From the NCBI RefSeq assembly GCF_964340395.1, contig NC_135552.1:25904681-25968680 (forward strand): 64,000 bases of DNA, written 5' to 3'. How positions within the stretch are numbered: position 1 is the stretch's first letter; each line of letters begins with the position of its first letter. The DNA is from Glandiceps talaboti. Lineage: Eukaryota > Hemichordata > Enteropneusta > Spengelidae. A program made the position numbers and the translations under genes. Below the pieces are notes generated by a model. It worked only from the letters and a program-made list of their open reading frames with translations, was not told where the DNA came from and made no database searches. Shown piece after piece: positions 12,133-25,400 of this stretch.

Positions 12133-15100
12133 TGTATGTATGTATGTATGTATGTATGTATGTATGTACATACATACGTCATGTAAAATGTACGAGTGTG
12201 CATGCGTGCGTGCATGCATGTATGTGTCTATACATGCATACATGCATGCGTGTGTATGTGGTGTGTGTGTGTGTGTATACAAATGTATGTGTATGTGTGT
12301 GTGTGTGTGTGTCATATACATGTATCATACATAAGAGTCAGTACAAGTGACACTGTAAAAGGTTTATTTTTCCTAACAATTACAAATCATACGAAACTCT
12401 GCTATTGGACTTCAGGGTAAACTTTATTAGATGCACAGCCAGGTAACAACTGATATTGGAGATTTAATAAACACACCTCAAACTGCATCACAAAGGAATG
12501 AGGAACAGGTGAGATAGCGATGCAAGGAGTATGTAATATCCTTTCATGTAATGACATCTTTTAATAAGAAGTGATTAAAAATTCATGGAATGACTGATTA
12601 GTCCATAATACAATCTTGTACATTGGAGTCTATGGAATTTCAATATCTATTTAACTGTCAGATGAGATGAAATATCAGGAAGTTCACTTTCTTATCAATA
12701 GTACACATAGCAGCTGGTTCATTTACAAGAATTTGCATACATTCTATGTCTTGGTGTTTCACTGCTTTGGGTGATACTATGATAATGTCAATTGCACTAA
12801 TGTACTTACAGACACGAAGAGAACTTAACAAATTATTAATGTGGTCATTTCACAAAGGAAATTACAAAGTTTAGAAACAGTACTGAATTACTATATTTTT
12901 TTCAACCATAATCCTTTTCACTTGGTTTATAAGCCATGATATCTATAAACTCATCACCACTGGGAGTTACAAGTTTGGCATCGCCACATGATATCACACA
13001 GTATTGATACACAACATTTCATTGATTGACATCACATGAAACCAGGCTATCACACTTGGGTAGTTGCAATCAAATGCTTTTCACTTCAGTTTATAAATTA
13101 TATTGTAAAGTAAAAGTCACATTCTATAAACTCATCACTGCTGGCTACAAACCTGTAAGTTTGGCGTCAACACAAATTAATGCAGACAATAATCAAGAAT
13201 ACATTTGCACAGGAGAGTTGCTTTTGACATGCTTGCTAGTCAGTAAAGGAAACATCTGCCAGTGGTCCATGTCTGGACAGCCTTGGGACACACATGGACA
13301 TGTTGTTACAGACAGGATCATTGTGATAAGTTTTGATTCGCAATGTAAGCACTGCTCGAGGTGTTGATTGTATCACAAGAATGTTTCTGGAGGTGACACA
13401 GGGGTTAAATATCGTACTGAAACCCCCCATTTATTTCTATATAATCTACTGGAGACATTTTGTGAAAGTGTTATGAGTCTGTAGGTGTAGATTCCAATAA
13501 GGTAACTTTACTTTTATTACTTGATATATACATAGTCACTTCAAAAACTAGATTCCAATAAGGTAACTTTACTATTATTATATAACCCTTGTGATATGTA
13601 GTCACTTCAAAAACTAGATTCCAATAAGGTAACTTTACTATATTATTATATAACCCTCGTGATACATAGTCACTTCAAAAACTAGATTCCAATCAGGTAA
13701 CTTTACTATTACTATTTATAAAGAAGTTTGGAAAACTGCTGAGTTGTCTACTCCTCATAGTTTTTTTCCCCTAGGCCAAATAAAAAAAATAATGCCAATG
13801 GCGTTGTAACACAACTGTATTGGGCTGTTGTTATGGGCTTGCTCTTGTTGCTAGGCATATTTGCATACAATTTTTTGAATGCTTATTCACTTACCTACCC
13901 ATCTATGTTGTTATCTGTATAATACATGATTGCATCATCATTTCACTGTTGCTGAGGGCGTGTTCAAGGTTGCCACGGCCAGTTGTGTCAAAATGTTTTG
14001 AATAACATCTCCAGAAGCATCCCCACCAAATTTTATGCCCATCAATAATGTAGTTTTCAAGATATAAGTTTTTGGCCAAAATAGAGCGTAATTTACATAT
14101 TGTTGATGGGATACAATTCTTAATCCAAACACCCCTAAGAACATTCCCATCAAATTTCAGCCCAATCTTCGCAGTTGTTTTTGAGTTTAAATTTTTTGAC
14201 CAAAAATCACATTTTTTGACCCAAAACACACATCTCTGAGTCAATCATTTTCATATGAACAATTTCCAAACTAGACACCAAAAGTAATATCACCACCAAA
14301 TTACAAGGCAATTGGTGTGGCAGTTTTTGAGTTTAAGTTGTTCACACAGACAGACAGACAGACAGACAGACATCGCACCAGATAGACAGACATAGCCCTC
14401 CTGAACCATATCAGTTCAGATGTGCTAAAATTTTTTGTGTGATTCCGATAACCTGACTGACCCTAGTTTAAGCCACCGACCTTAAACATTTGTTGTAAAC
14501 ATTTAAAACAAAAAGATACAAAATTCTTTGTCTTCTTAATCTTCATGCATGTCTGTTTTCTTTCCCCATTGATGCCTGTGTACATAAATCATTAAACAAT
14601 TGCAGAACAGTATTCTGACTGACATTTTGTCTGTTTTTGTGTCAAAGCAATATTTAAAAAAAAAAAAAAAAAAATTAAAAAGATAAAATAAAATAAAATC
14701 CTGACCTACCTACCCTATTTTCTGAGGCCATGTTATCGGAAACACACAATTTTTTTTTACCTTAGAAGAATATAAGATATGATAGATGAAATATTTACAT
14801 GTCATATGTGATTTTGAATTATATTTGATAATTAATTGGTATATGTATACATAAATAAATGAAGGCATGGACGATTACAGTTTTCAGACAAGATAACCCC
14901 TTGACTCCAATTTGTGCGTAGTTCTATCCCTTTTCCCGATGGTAAATTACAATTTATTTTTGCATAAAGTTTTAAATTCCGGGCTGTAACTCACCTAGAA
15001 ATCAAATTATGACTTTTCCTCACAGGAGGTAAACAATCATATTTGATCTACATGTAGATACCTGGCCATCTTTAAAGAAATTGTCTCATGAATATCAGAT

Positions 15101-15716
15101 TTTAAATTTTTAAAAATTACAAGAAGGAATACAGCTCACCCTGTGTAGTATTGATTGTCCTTGTCTAACGGGTTTGCTAGGAGTACAAGTCTCGGTGATT
15201 TCACAAACCATTCCATCACACCACTGTACTTTGGACTCATTTGGATACAAGTCTGCAACAAATCATACACAAATTATGGTTTTTCTGTAAACTCCACACA
15301 AAATCATGGCTTTCTTCTTAAACTCTACTGTCATCTTTCATAATGTAATGTGCTTGGCTTAGTCTGTAAGGTACGCCATGATGGGGCATCCTCACACATT
15401 GGTCAACCCCAGTGAGGGCAGAACGACATGAAGTATCTTAATACAGTCTATGCTTGGCTTAAACCCATTAATCTATTGTATTGGGGGTTTCTGTTAGATG
15501 AAACAAACATTGTAAGGTTTAGAAGATGGAGTCCATAGATGTACATGTACAAACCAAGACACTACAAAAATATACTAATACATACATACATACAAAATAC
15601 ATACATACATATTTATTTATTTTTATTTAGTTATTAAGCCGTGTACACAAAAAGTGACATTAGCAAGAAAATGTACAAGATGATAGATACATACATACAT
15701 ACATACATACATACAT

Positions 15717-15757
<41 letters not shown>

Positions 15758-18700
15758 TACATATAGTTATTAGTTAGTTATAGATTTTACTGTTGTTTTT
15801 CATAAAATTTTACCTCTAATCTAAACTAGTGTCCTTGGCAGTGATCTAAACTAATGATGCTTTACTACATATAATCAGAACCAAAACTACCTGAGACTCC
15901 AATTAAGTGTAAACTAGGTTAAAGTGCCCGTAAAGCCATGATTTACAGTATTCCAATCAAAACCACAATCTCCAGTAGTGATGTTCTAGATAAATGAAAT
16001 ATGAGGAGATTCCAACTGTATTAATGATGTTGTGAGTTTAGCTTTGTCAACCTGTGGATTGCATTGTACATTAGGTCTGTATCATTTTCATCTAACCCAT
16101 AAATTCCTATATAAATGTACCATTGACTATATAAATCAAGTTGGTATCACAACGCCCAAATTCACCAAACTTTGCCTTGACTTCAAATATATCATAAATT
16201 CAACTTCAAAATCACTACACCAATCACTACAGGAGTGTTGGGCTACTTATTCTTCATTTTTGAAAAGCATCAAAGCAAACATGAAATCTGCAATTTCATT
16301 TCACATCATGCTAGAACTCAGCGTGTGTCACTTTACTGTAATGTACTGTTATCTAAAACTATATACAAGTGTCAGAATAGACATTGTACATAAACCTAGT
16401 CACTTGTATCTCCCATTTCACTATCACAAGGTCCACATGGCCTTGTTATAAGGTCATACTGTACATGCACAGCTATATTGATTTTGAAAATGGAAGATTA
16501 TAGGGGGATAAAAGCATAAAGCACTTAGCAGTAGTTTTTGTACACAGCTATTGAAATAGGATAATAAAACAGCCTGCAGTAAACGTTCACAACCTTTTGG
16601 CATTAGTAATAGATCATAGTTGTAAACATGTACTGTTTACAGTTTGGTATTAAAATGTATTTTTGCTATCATCAGCACTATAAACAATACAGGCACCTTG
16701 TACAAATTGTGTATGTTACAGGTTACAGCAAACAATACAGGCAGCTTGTACAAATTGTGTATTTTACAGGTTTATACAGCAAACAATACAGGCAGCTTGT
16801 ACAAATTGTGTATTTTACATGTTTATACATCAAACAAGATGGTTTTCTTTATTTCCCTATAAATGGTACGTGTACAAACAAAACTACTTCACAAATTTTA
16901 CATAATTTCTATTCATATATCTATAGTAAAATGAAAAAAGAGACCTTACTAGTCACTATCACTTTTGTTAATTAGAAAGGGTGGATGGACAACAGGCATC
17001 TGCTAAGGGGACATTGGTGAAAGAGGCAACAATGCTGTCAATTTGTTTTGCACAGTATGCTTGGACTCAGTCGAGTTTAGAGTAATTTTCCACTCTCCTG
17101 CATCTTTGCTTTTGTGTAAAGATACCTAGTAATGGAATAAATTTCCAAAAGCCTAAATTAGTCAGGTCTATGTACTCTACATTATCTACCCTATGGTCAT
17201 ATATAGCCACAGTTCATCTTCAAGTGCATTTGTAATTTACATTGGCTAATCCCTTAACATGCACTCTCTATAAAGTCCTAGCAGTCATAAAACTTTTATG
17301 GAGATTACATCTAGCCACTTATCCCCTGAGGTAAGACTGGTTCATGGTTACATGTGTTGATATCCCCTTAATGCAGTTAAACTTTCAATTGCATGCCCAC
17401 ATGTAGCAAGGACGTCAATATTGATTGATAATGAAAATAACCTTCAAATTAATAGCTATGACCATGGGGGTTTTAATACAGTATCTGGGACTTAACTTTC
17501 ATAATCAGGGCACCGTGTATGTGATATAGGTCATGTACAATGGCGTTGTACATGACATACATGTTTACATCAAATGTTGTGTTATGTATACACGTCTCTC
17601 CCACAGTTGTAAGTTATAAGCCAAGATATCTATAAACTCATCACCACTCACTGGGACCTTACAAGTTTGGCATCGCCACATGATATCACACAGTATTGAT
17701 ACACAACATTTCATTGATTCACATCACATGAAACCTATCACACTTGGGTAGATGCTTTTCACATCAGTTTATAATATAAAGTATCTTGTAAAGTAAAAGT
17801 CATATCTATAAACTCATCACTGCTGGCTACAAACCTGTAAGTTTGGCGTCAACACAAATTAATGCAGACAATAATCAAGAATACATTTGCACAGGAGAGT
17901 TGCTTTTGACATGCTTGCTAGACAGTAAAGGAAACATCTGCCAAGTGACTGTGGTCCCTCCCCTTTACACAAAAGTGTACCGATGTACTTTATCTTATTC
18001 ATATCTTAGATTTAATCTAAGCAATTCAAATTAACATGCGCACTAACAATAACCATATAAAAAAACACAATTTGTATATCAAAAACTCTGATTAAAGCAC
18101 AGACTTACTTGCCTATGATTCAATCGAAGATTATCTATTTTAGACTTTACCTCAGGGACTTACAGCTGCTAAGTGTGCATTTTATAGGGTTTTCAGGCCG
18201 AGAAGTCAGCTATAGTGTTATATAGTGTTTGGATGTGCAGAGAGATTGTCAGAGAAAGATCAATGTCAGTTTGTAAACTTATGAGGGCGCTCTGTACCTT
18301 GAACATTTACATGTACACATGTATGTACATGTACAACTACATACCCACATTGAAGAGTATATGAACTGGAATATCATTATGAAATGATAATTTTTTTGGG
18401 GGGTGGGGGTGGGGGTGGGGGCTACAAGCTAATCAAGTGAGGTTCAATCATCTTCATAACTGACGTGCATTCTAAATTACTACTATCACTATCAGAATCC
18501 TGACATAAAATTTAATGGTCTCTTAAGAGTTCCTTAAGTTAAACATACATGTACATAAACCTAAAGATAAAAACACCAAAATCAATGACATACATGTATA
18601 ACACATGGCATGGTTTGATAAGATTACGGTGTGTGTGTTAAATAGCATGAACTGGATTGTTGCTCTCACATTTCACAATACTATGATGCAACAGAGCATC

Positions 18701-19221
18701 ACTTTTCTTATCAAGCTTTCAAAATAAAATATATATGGCTAGTGTACTGATGCTAATGATACAACTTCAATGCATGGAAGTTATTAATTTCATAACCTAT
18801 ATTTTCAGGTGGCAGTGAATAACTGATATCCCTTTTTAATATCAACCATTAATTATTCTTCAATTACAGCAATATATACTGAAGATCAACATAAGTGTTC
18901 ACCTTGGTGGGTTATAATAATACCAGTCATAAAACATATAGATTGATACCACACCAGTTTTACTCTCTAAAATTTAATTTAATTACTAAGTAAGCACTAA
19001 AAAGATATAATATTGACTCTTGGTGAAGCATGAAATGCAAGTAGGTGAGTGATAATGTTGGTTTCATGCGTTTTATTATCATAGAGATAAAACACAAAAG
19101 TATCATATGTCAGTATAGGAGAGTTCAAATACAAAATATGCTGTCACACTGATAGCAAACAACCATCATAGATTAGTCAAGAGTTGTTAAACATTTGACC
19201 TAAATACCACATGGATCCAAG

Positions 19222-19265
<44 letters not shown>

Positions 19266-19313
19266 CCTACCTACCAACCTACCTCCCTCCATAATACACT
19301 TGCATGCACACGC

Positions 19314-19352
<39 letters not shown>

Positions 19353-19402
19353 CCTACCAACCTCCCTCCCTCCATAATACACTTGCATGCACACGCACAC
19401 GC

Positions 19403-19455
<53 letters not shown>

Positions 19456-22400
19456 GTACATGTATGAATGCTGACATAATGATAAATACAATACACATGC
19501 ACTTAGTACAATAGTAGTTTGACAGATTCAGTTGCTAGTCCATTGAAGCATACCACATACGGTAAGCAAAAAATGTATGATCACAATGATAGCAAACAAA
19601 TCATCAACCAATATTTTAATATGTCTGACCTTTATCATACCCTAAATACAACTCATGATATTTGCTGGTTCACTGTATAATACAGAAAGTAATGTATACA
19701 TTTGACATATATGCTATCATCCTAGACTACTATACACAGTCAAAATGGTTCATTGATTCCATCACTGATTCCCCTCCATCCCTTACGTCTCCTAGTACAT
19801 TACTATACAGTACAGTGCAGCACAGCACAGTGCAGTGTACAGTACAGTACAGTACAGCAGTGTACAGAACAGTACAGTACAGTACAGTGCAGCACAGCAC
19901 AGTGCAGTGTACAGTACAGTACAGCACAACAGTGTACAGAACAGTACAGTACTGTGCAGTACAGCACAGTGCAGTGTACAGTACAGTACAGTGCAGCACA
20001 GCACATTGCAGTGTACAGTACAGTACAGCACAACAGTGTACAGAACAGTACAGTACTGGGCAGTGCAGTGCAGTACAGTGCAGTGCAGTACAGTACAGTA
20101 CAGTACAGTATGGGTATGGTACAGTGCAGTATGGGTGTGGTACAGTGCAGTGCAGTGCACTTTTAACTGATAGGAATAGATATATACCATGATAAGCTAT
20201 ACTACTGTACTATACATGTGGTGTATCTTACTTCTAATCTTGATGACTGTAAAGGATATACTATGTTCCTGTTATATACTGTTAAAAAAGCTAAATATAT
20301 AATCATTTATAACATGTGCAAACAAAGTTGTACACATGTTTGAACAGAAACACATGATTTATACCCTAGTCGCTCTGTCAAAACAATGTGAGTTTTTATG
20401 TCCTTATGTCTAAAAAAATACAAATCAAAATATTAAAATAGCCATTATTTTACATAAATTATGCTATCATTCCCAATATTTTTCTTAGTTCAGCCTGAAA
20501 ATACTTCTGACACAAGAGGTTTGTCACTACACTGTACTTGTCTGTGACTCTTAGCGACAAGGCCCCTTAGGTCACTTGTTTTTTCTTTGACTACTGAAGA
20601 AAATTATTGTGGATAACATCTCATTTTCCACTTACCTAGAGGTTCACTATCAATCATTGTAGGTAGTGTATCTGATTGATGTTCTATTTGTACATTGTAA
20701 TGTCTGTTTTTCATTGTGTGCAGTTTGGTCACCATGTCAAGTTCAGCCTCATCCTGTCAATAGATAATATCATTTACTATAAGAAAACCAGTAAATGAAA
20801 TATGATACTATTAATTAAGTTTATACTTCAAAATTTTAGTCTAAATGAATATACTGTCAGCTTACAAAAAAGTTGATGTCATTCTATTTGATAAATTATT
20901 CTTGAAATTAAATGGCTTTTACATTTATTTTCTACTGTGATGTATCTGCTGATAGGATCTTGTGAAAAGTGGGATGGTGTGGCTTCAACTTGGGATATTA
21001 AGTTTTTGGTTGGTTGGTTGGTTGGTTGGTTGGCAACTGTAACCAAACCTACCACAGTTGTTGACATCATTATTGCATATAAACATTTTGAAACATCTAT
21101 GTTCCATGTTGTGTCTGTATACTGAGTGCAAGATATATGTGGGATGTATAAAGAAGGACTATTTGTGAGTTAACTTCTGTGTATGGAGATAATAATACTC
21201 AATTAATAACAATTCTGTATTTACCAACTGTAAAGCTGTCAGGCTATTGTTCTCAACCTCCTTTAGTTTTTGAGTGACAGAAGGAAGTTTACTGATACTA
21301 TGCACTGCTACTCCAGCCTGGACTTTCAAGCATTCTGCCATTGAAGGAGACGTCTAAAAGAATGGAAACAGAATAAATACAAGTACATTCATGTCAAACC
21401 AAAGATTAGTTAGTTAGTCATAATCACTGTACATGCATTATATGTATGTGTTCTTTTCAAGGTATATCATTTTCTATTTTACAAATACAATGTAACATTG
21501 AATAGTGCTCTGTTATCTTATCTCCATTTGTTTCAGAATTTCTATTAAAAATGTCACATTGATTTTGCTTATTTTTACTGTATTATCTACATTTTGCACC
21601 CATGAATGCATACAATGTATGCAAATGAATTTCACTGACTTTCCTCAGAGACTATAGAGGAAGATAACACACTTCACATCCTCCGAGAAGCAACATGTAC
21701 ATTTTATATACGTGTATATCACAAGGACTGCTTTCACGATAAGCAATTCATATGTACAATATTGTTGTACTGTATATACTAGTAAGTGCAAAAGGGTGAT
21801 AACAATTATGACTAAATCATGTTATACCTTTACAAATACAATGTTAGTTTAATAAACAGATACAAATTAATGTAAACATAATTATTCATTGTAAGAAATG
21901 TTGTATTGGGGAAAATTACAGAAAATGTGTATGATATCAGAATTGGTGACAGTTTGCCTTGTATAGTAAATGAGTTCATTGTTAGTCTATTGTACATTTG
22001 TACACCATAGTTACATGCATGTCATGCTACATGTACATACATGTATCTTTTATCCTTAGAAAAAATTCTTGATGTCATATCATACATGTGTATGTATGTA
22101 TCTAGTCTTCAAAGGCTTTGACACAGTGTGCCCTCTACACCAATTTGATGCGTCACTGCTGCACACAATTTCTAGTGACGTACCAAAATTTGGTGTTCCC
22201 CAATCTCTTACTACGTGGTGACCAGTGTGCCCTCTAAGCCAATTTGACACACCACTGGCCTACTGCTGCACATAATTCCTAGTGACGCACCAAAATTTCA
22301 TGTTCCCCTATCTCTTACTATGTGGTGACTCACAAGAAATCCCAATTTTTATCATTTTGTCTCGCAACAACAAAATGTGGCAATAACATTAGAGGGCACA

Positions 22401-25400
22401 CTGCTTTGACACATTGTTTCCAATCTACAAACAGACTAACCTTTGATAGATCCATTTCAAGTCTTTTCATAAGCCTTTCTCTTTCTTTCCGTATCTTGGC
22501 CAATCTAGCTCTTTTCTCTGCCAGTAACTGTCTCCTATACGCTATCATGTCTGCCTTTGTTTTGTCATAGGGACTAGTATTGACAACAGTTTCAATCTCT
22601 GTATCATTTGGCATCTGTATATTGGAATGATTTCCGTCACAACTCATCGGCTGGTTTTCTATTCCATTTTCAGTGTCACAGTCAAAGTCGGCTGTGGGAT
22701 TTGCATACTTCCTGACAACCATATCTGCTGCAATGGCAACAGGGGATGCAAACATTTGTGGGCTCATCATGGGTGAAAATGATACATGTTTGTCATCAAT
22801 ATTTGGGTAACTGTGGACAGTTTTGGTTGGAAGTGTTGGACTAGAATAGATGTAGAAATCACTCTGTTGTATGGCTTGCACTGTGTTTTGTAATGGCTGA
22901 CTGGCATTTATAGCAATGTCTTTAATATTTCTTTCAAGGCCACTTATTTCATTCCCAATAGCAGATGACATTTCTTGTGTTTCTTGGGTCTCACTAGTTT
23001 TAGTTTTGATATCAGTATCAGCATGAAAGATGTCTGCTTCATTACAAGATTCTTGTTTATCAACTGAACACTCAACTAATTCAACATCTTCTCCATCCAA
23101 GTCCTTATTTTCACTAAGCACTGGTTTGCATAGCAATGTTTTGTCTGTATCAAAATATACATTGTGACCTTCACTTTTCCATTCCTGCACTACAGAGACG
23201 GCATCATCTTTTTCTGCAATGACTTCAAGGATATCATCTTCATCATTTATTGATGTCTCATCAATCAGATTAGTGTGGTTTATTTGAAGGTCTTCTCTTA
23301 CATCCAAATCACCTTCATCTGTTGACAGTAGATTTTCTACATGTACATCTCCTTCTCCATTACAAGTAAGTTCATCAACCTTTTGTTCAGTATCTTGCAG
23401 GCTTTCATCACAATCCTCATTACTACTCTCAACATTTTCACTGTCATCAACTTCATCATCCTTACAATCATTTTCTAATGAACAGTCACCATCACCAGTC
23501 AATATTGTATTTTCTTTGTTTTCAGAGTAATCCAAGCTCTCAGTTCTTTCATCATGATTTTCTTTACTTTCAACTTTAACACAATCAAGTAATTGGATCC
23601 CAGATTTGTAAACTTCTGTTCTTCTTTTAAACTTTGCTGCTTTTCGTTTTTCATTTTTGCTGACAGGACCAAAGAAGACTTCATCATCATCATCCTCTAC
23701 TTCTTCAGAACCCACAGTATTAGTATTTAAATAAGGCCTGTGGGGAAACAAGTGGAACAACAAATTAAGACTTTTATTATTTCAATCATAACAATTTATT
23801 GTAATCTTCTAATAGACTAAAATAATATGTTCTATTTTTACACCCTACCATGGGTTTTATTTTTATCATGATTACAGGTACAACAGGTACATGGTATATT
23901 CTACAAAGATCTTCTGAAACTGGGATCTTTGAACCAGCAATTTAATGATATAATGGAGTATACCTTTTTTATTTCGGATTCCATATAGCTAATAATTGGT
24001 TTGAAAGTACATGTATAATATACATGTAGTGAGTCAATGTACCTGCCCAGAGTCCTTATATTTCTAGGATCACACAATGAATCAATGCATGGAAATTTCA
24101 CACTACAAATCATAAATGCATATGAATTTCACAGATTAGTTTTATGTTGGCTTTATCTGCAGGTATATGTACATGTACATATATATTCTCTGTGGCCTAC
24201 ACAGGCAGGGTTCTATAATGTACATGGCCTACACATGCAGGGTTCTATAATGTACATGGCCTACACAGGCAGGGTTCTATAATGTACATGGTCTACACAT
24301 GCAAGGTTCTATAATCTACATGGCCTACATATGCAAGGTTCTATATTCTACATTGCCTACACATGCAAGGTTCTATAATCTACATGGCCTACACATGCAA
24401 GGTTCTATAATCTACATGGCCTACACATGCAGGGTTCTATAATCTACATGGCCTACACATGCAAGGTTACATGGCCTACACATGCAGGGTTCTATAATGT
24501 ACATGGCCTACACATGCAAGGTTCTATAATCTACATGGCCTACACATGCAGGGTTCTATAATCTACATGGCCTACACATGCAAGGTTTCTATAATCTACA
24601 TGGCCTACACATGCAGGGTTCTATAATCTACATGGCCTACACATGCAAGGTTCTATAATCTACATGGCCTACACATGCAGGGTTCTATAATCTACATGGC
24701 CTACACATGCAAGGTTCTATAATCTACATGGCCTACACATGCAAGGTTCTATAATCTACATGGCCTACACATACAAGGTTCTATAATCTACATGGCCTAC
24801 ACATACAAGGTTCTTTATAGGCTATTAATAGTGGCATCCTTCCCAAGGTTTTTACAACTGAAGACAGTAGCAATTAATTCACATAACACAATGTTCCATT
24901 TTATGACAAAAATACTCATTACTTTTTTACTTAGTATTTTAAGCCAAATTTTCAGGGAAGGACATGTAAAAGCTAAATACTGGGAAAAACATTGGGAAAG
25001 GGGAATAGAAATATGGAAAATAAGTGAATAAGAACAGACCATGCTATGGGAATCTACTAATAATAAATGTTCACTCTACACACCCACTGTATTGAGCTAT
25101 GGCACTTTTCAGCAATTCAAGGGAATACCACAATGTTATACATTTAAACTAAGCATCAATGCCTGAGGCAATTAACTCTTTGTCCTTATAGACACAATTG
25201 TCATGATACATACTGTACATATATTGACACAAAAACCACACCAAATAAAATCACTTGCCCAATCCTATAATGTGTGTAAATAGCTATCAATTAGACTACA
25301 ATGGCATTCAGTCAAGCTGTTACAGCAAGTTTACAATATACATTGACCATCGTCGCAGTCAATGATATTCAAACACTACAATTTCCACTTGCCCTTTTTA

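Noticed and set aside
13026-13367. 113-codon frame shared in part with 17843-18034
   Set aside because: It sits in a duplicated intronic segment, and the frame diverges after the duplicated part.
16032-16451. 139-codon plus-strand frame
   Set aside because: Lies in an intron of the minus-strand gene, with no domain, no splice partners and AT-rich chance composition.
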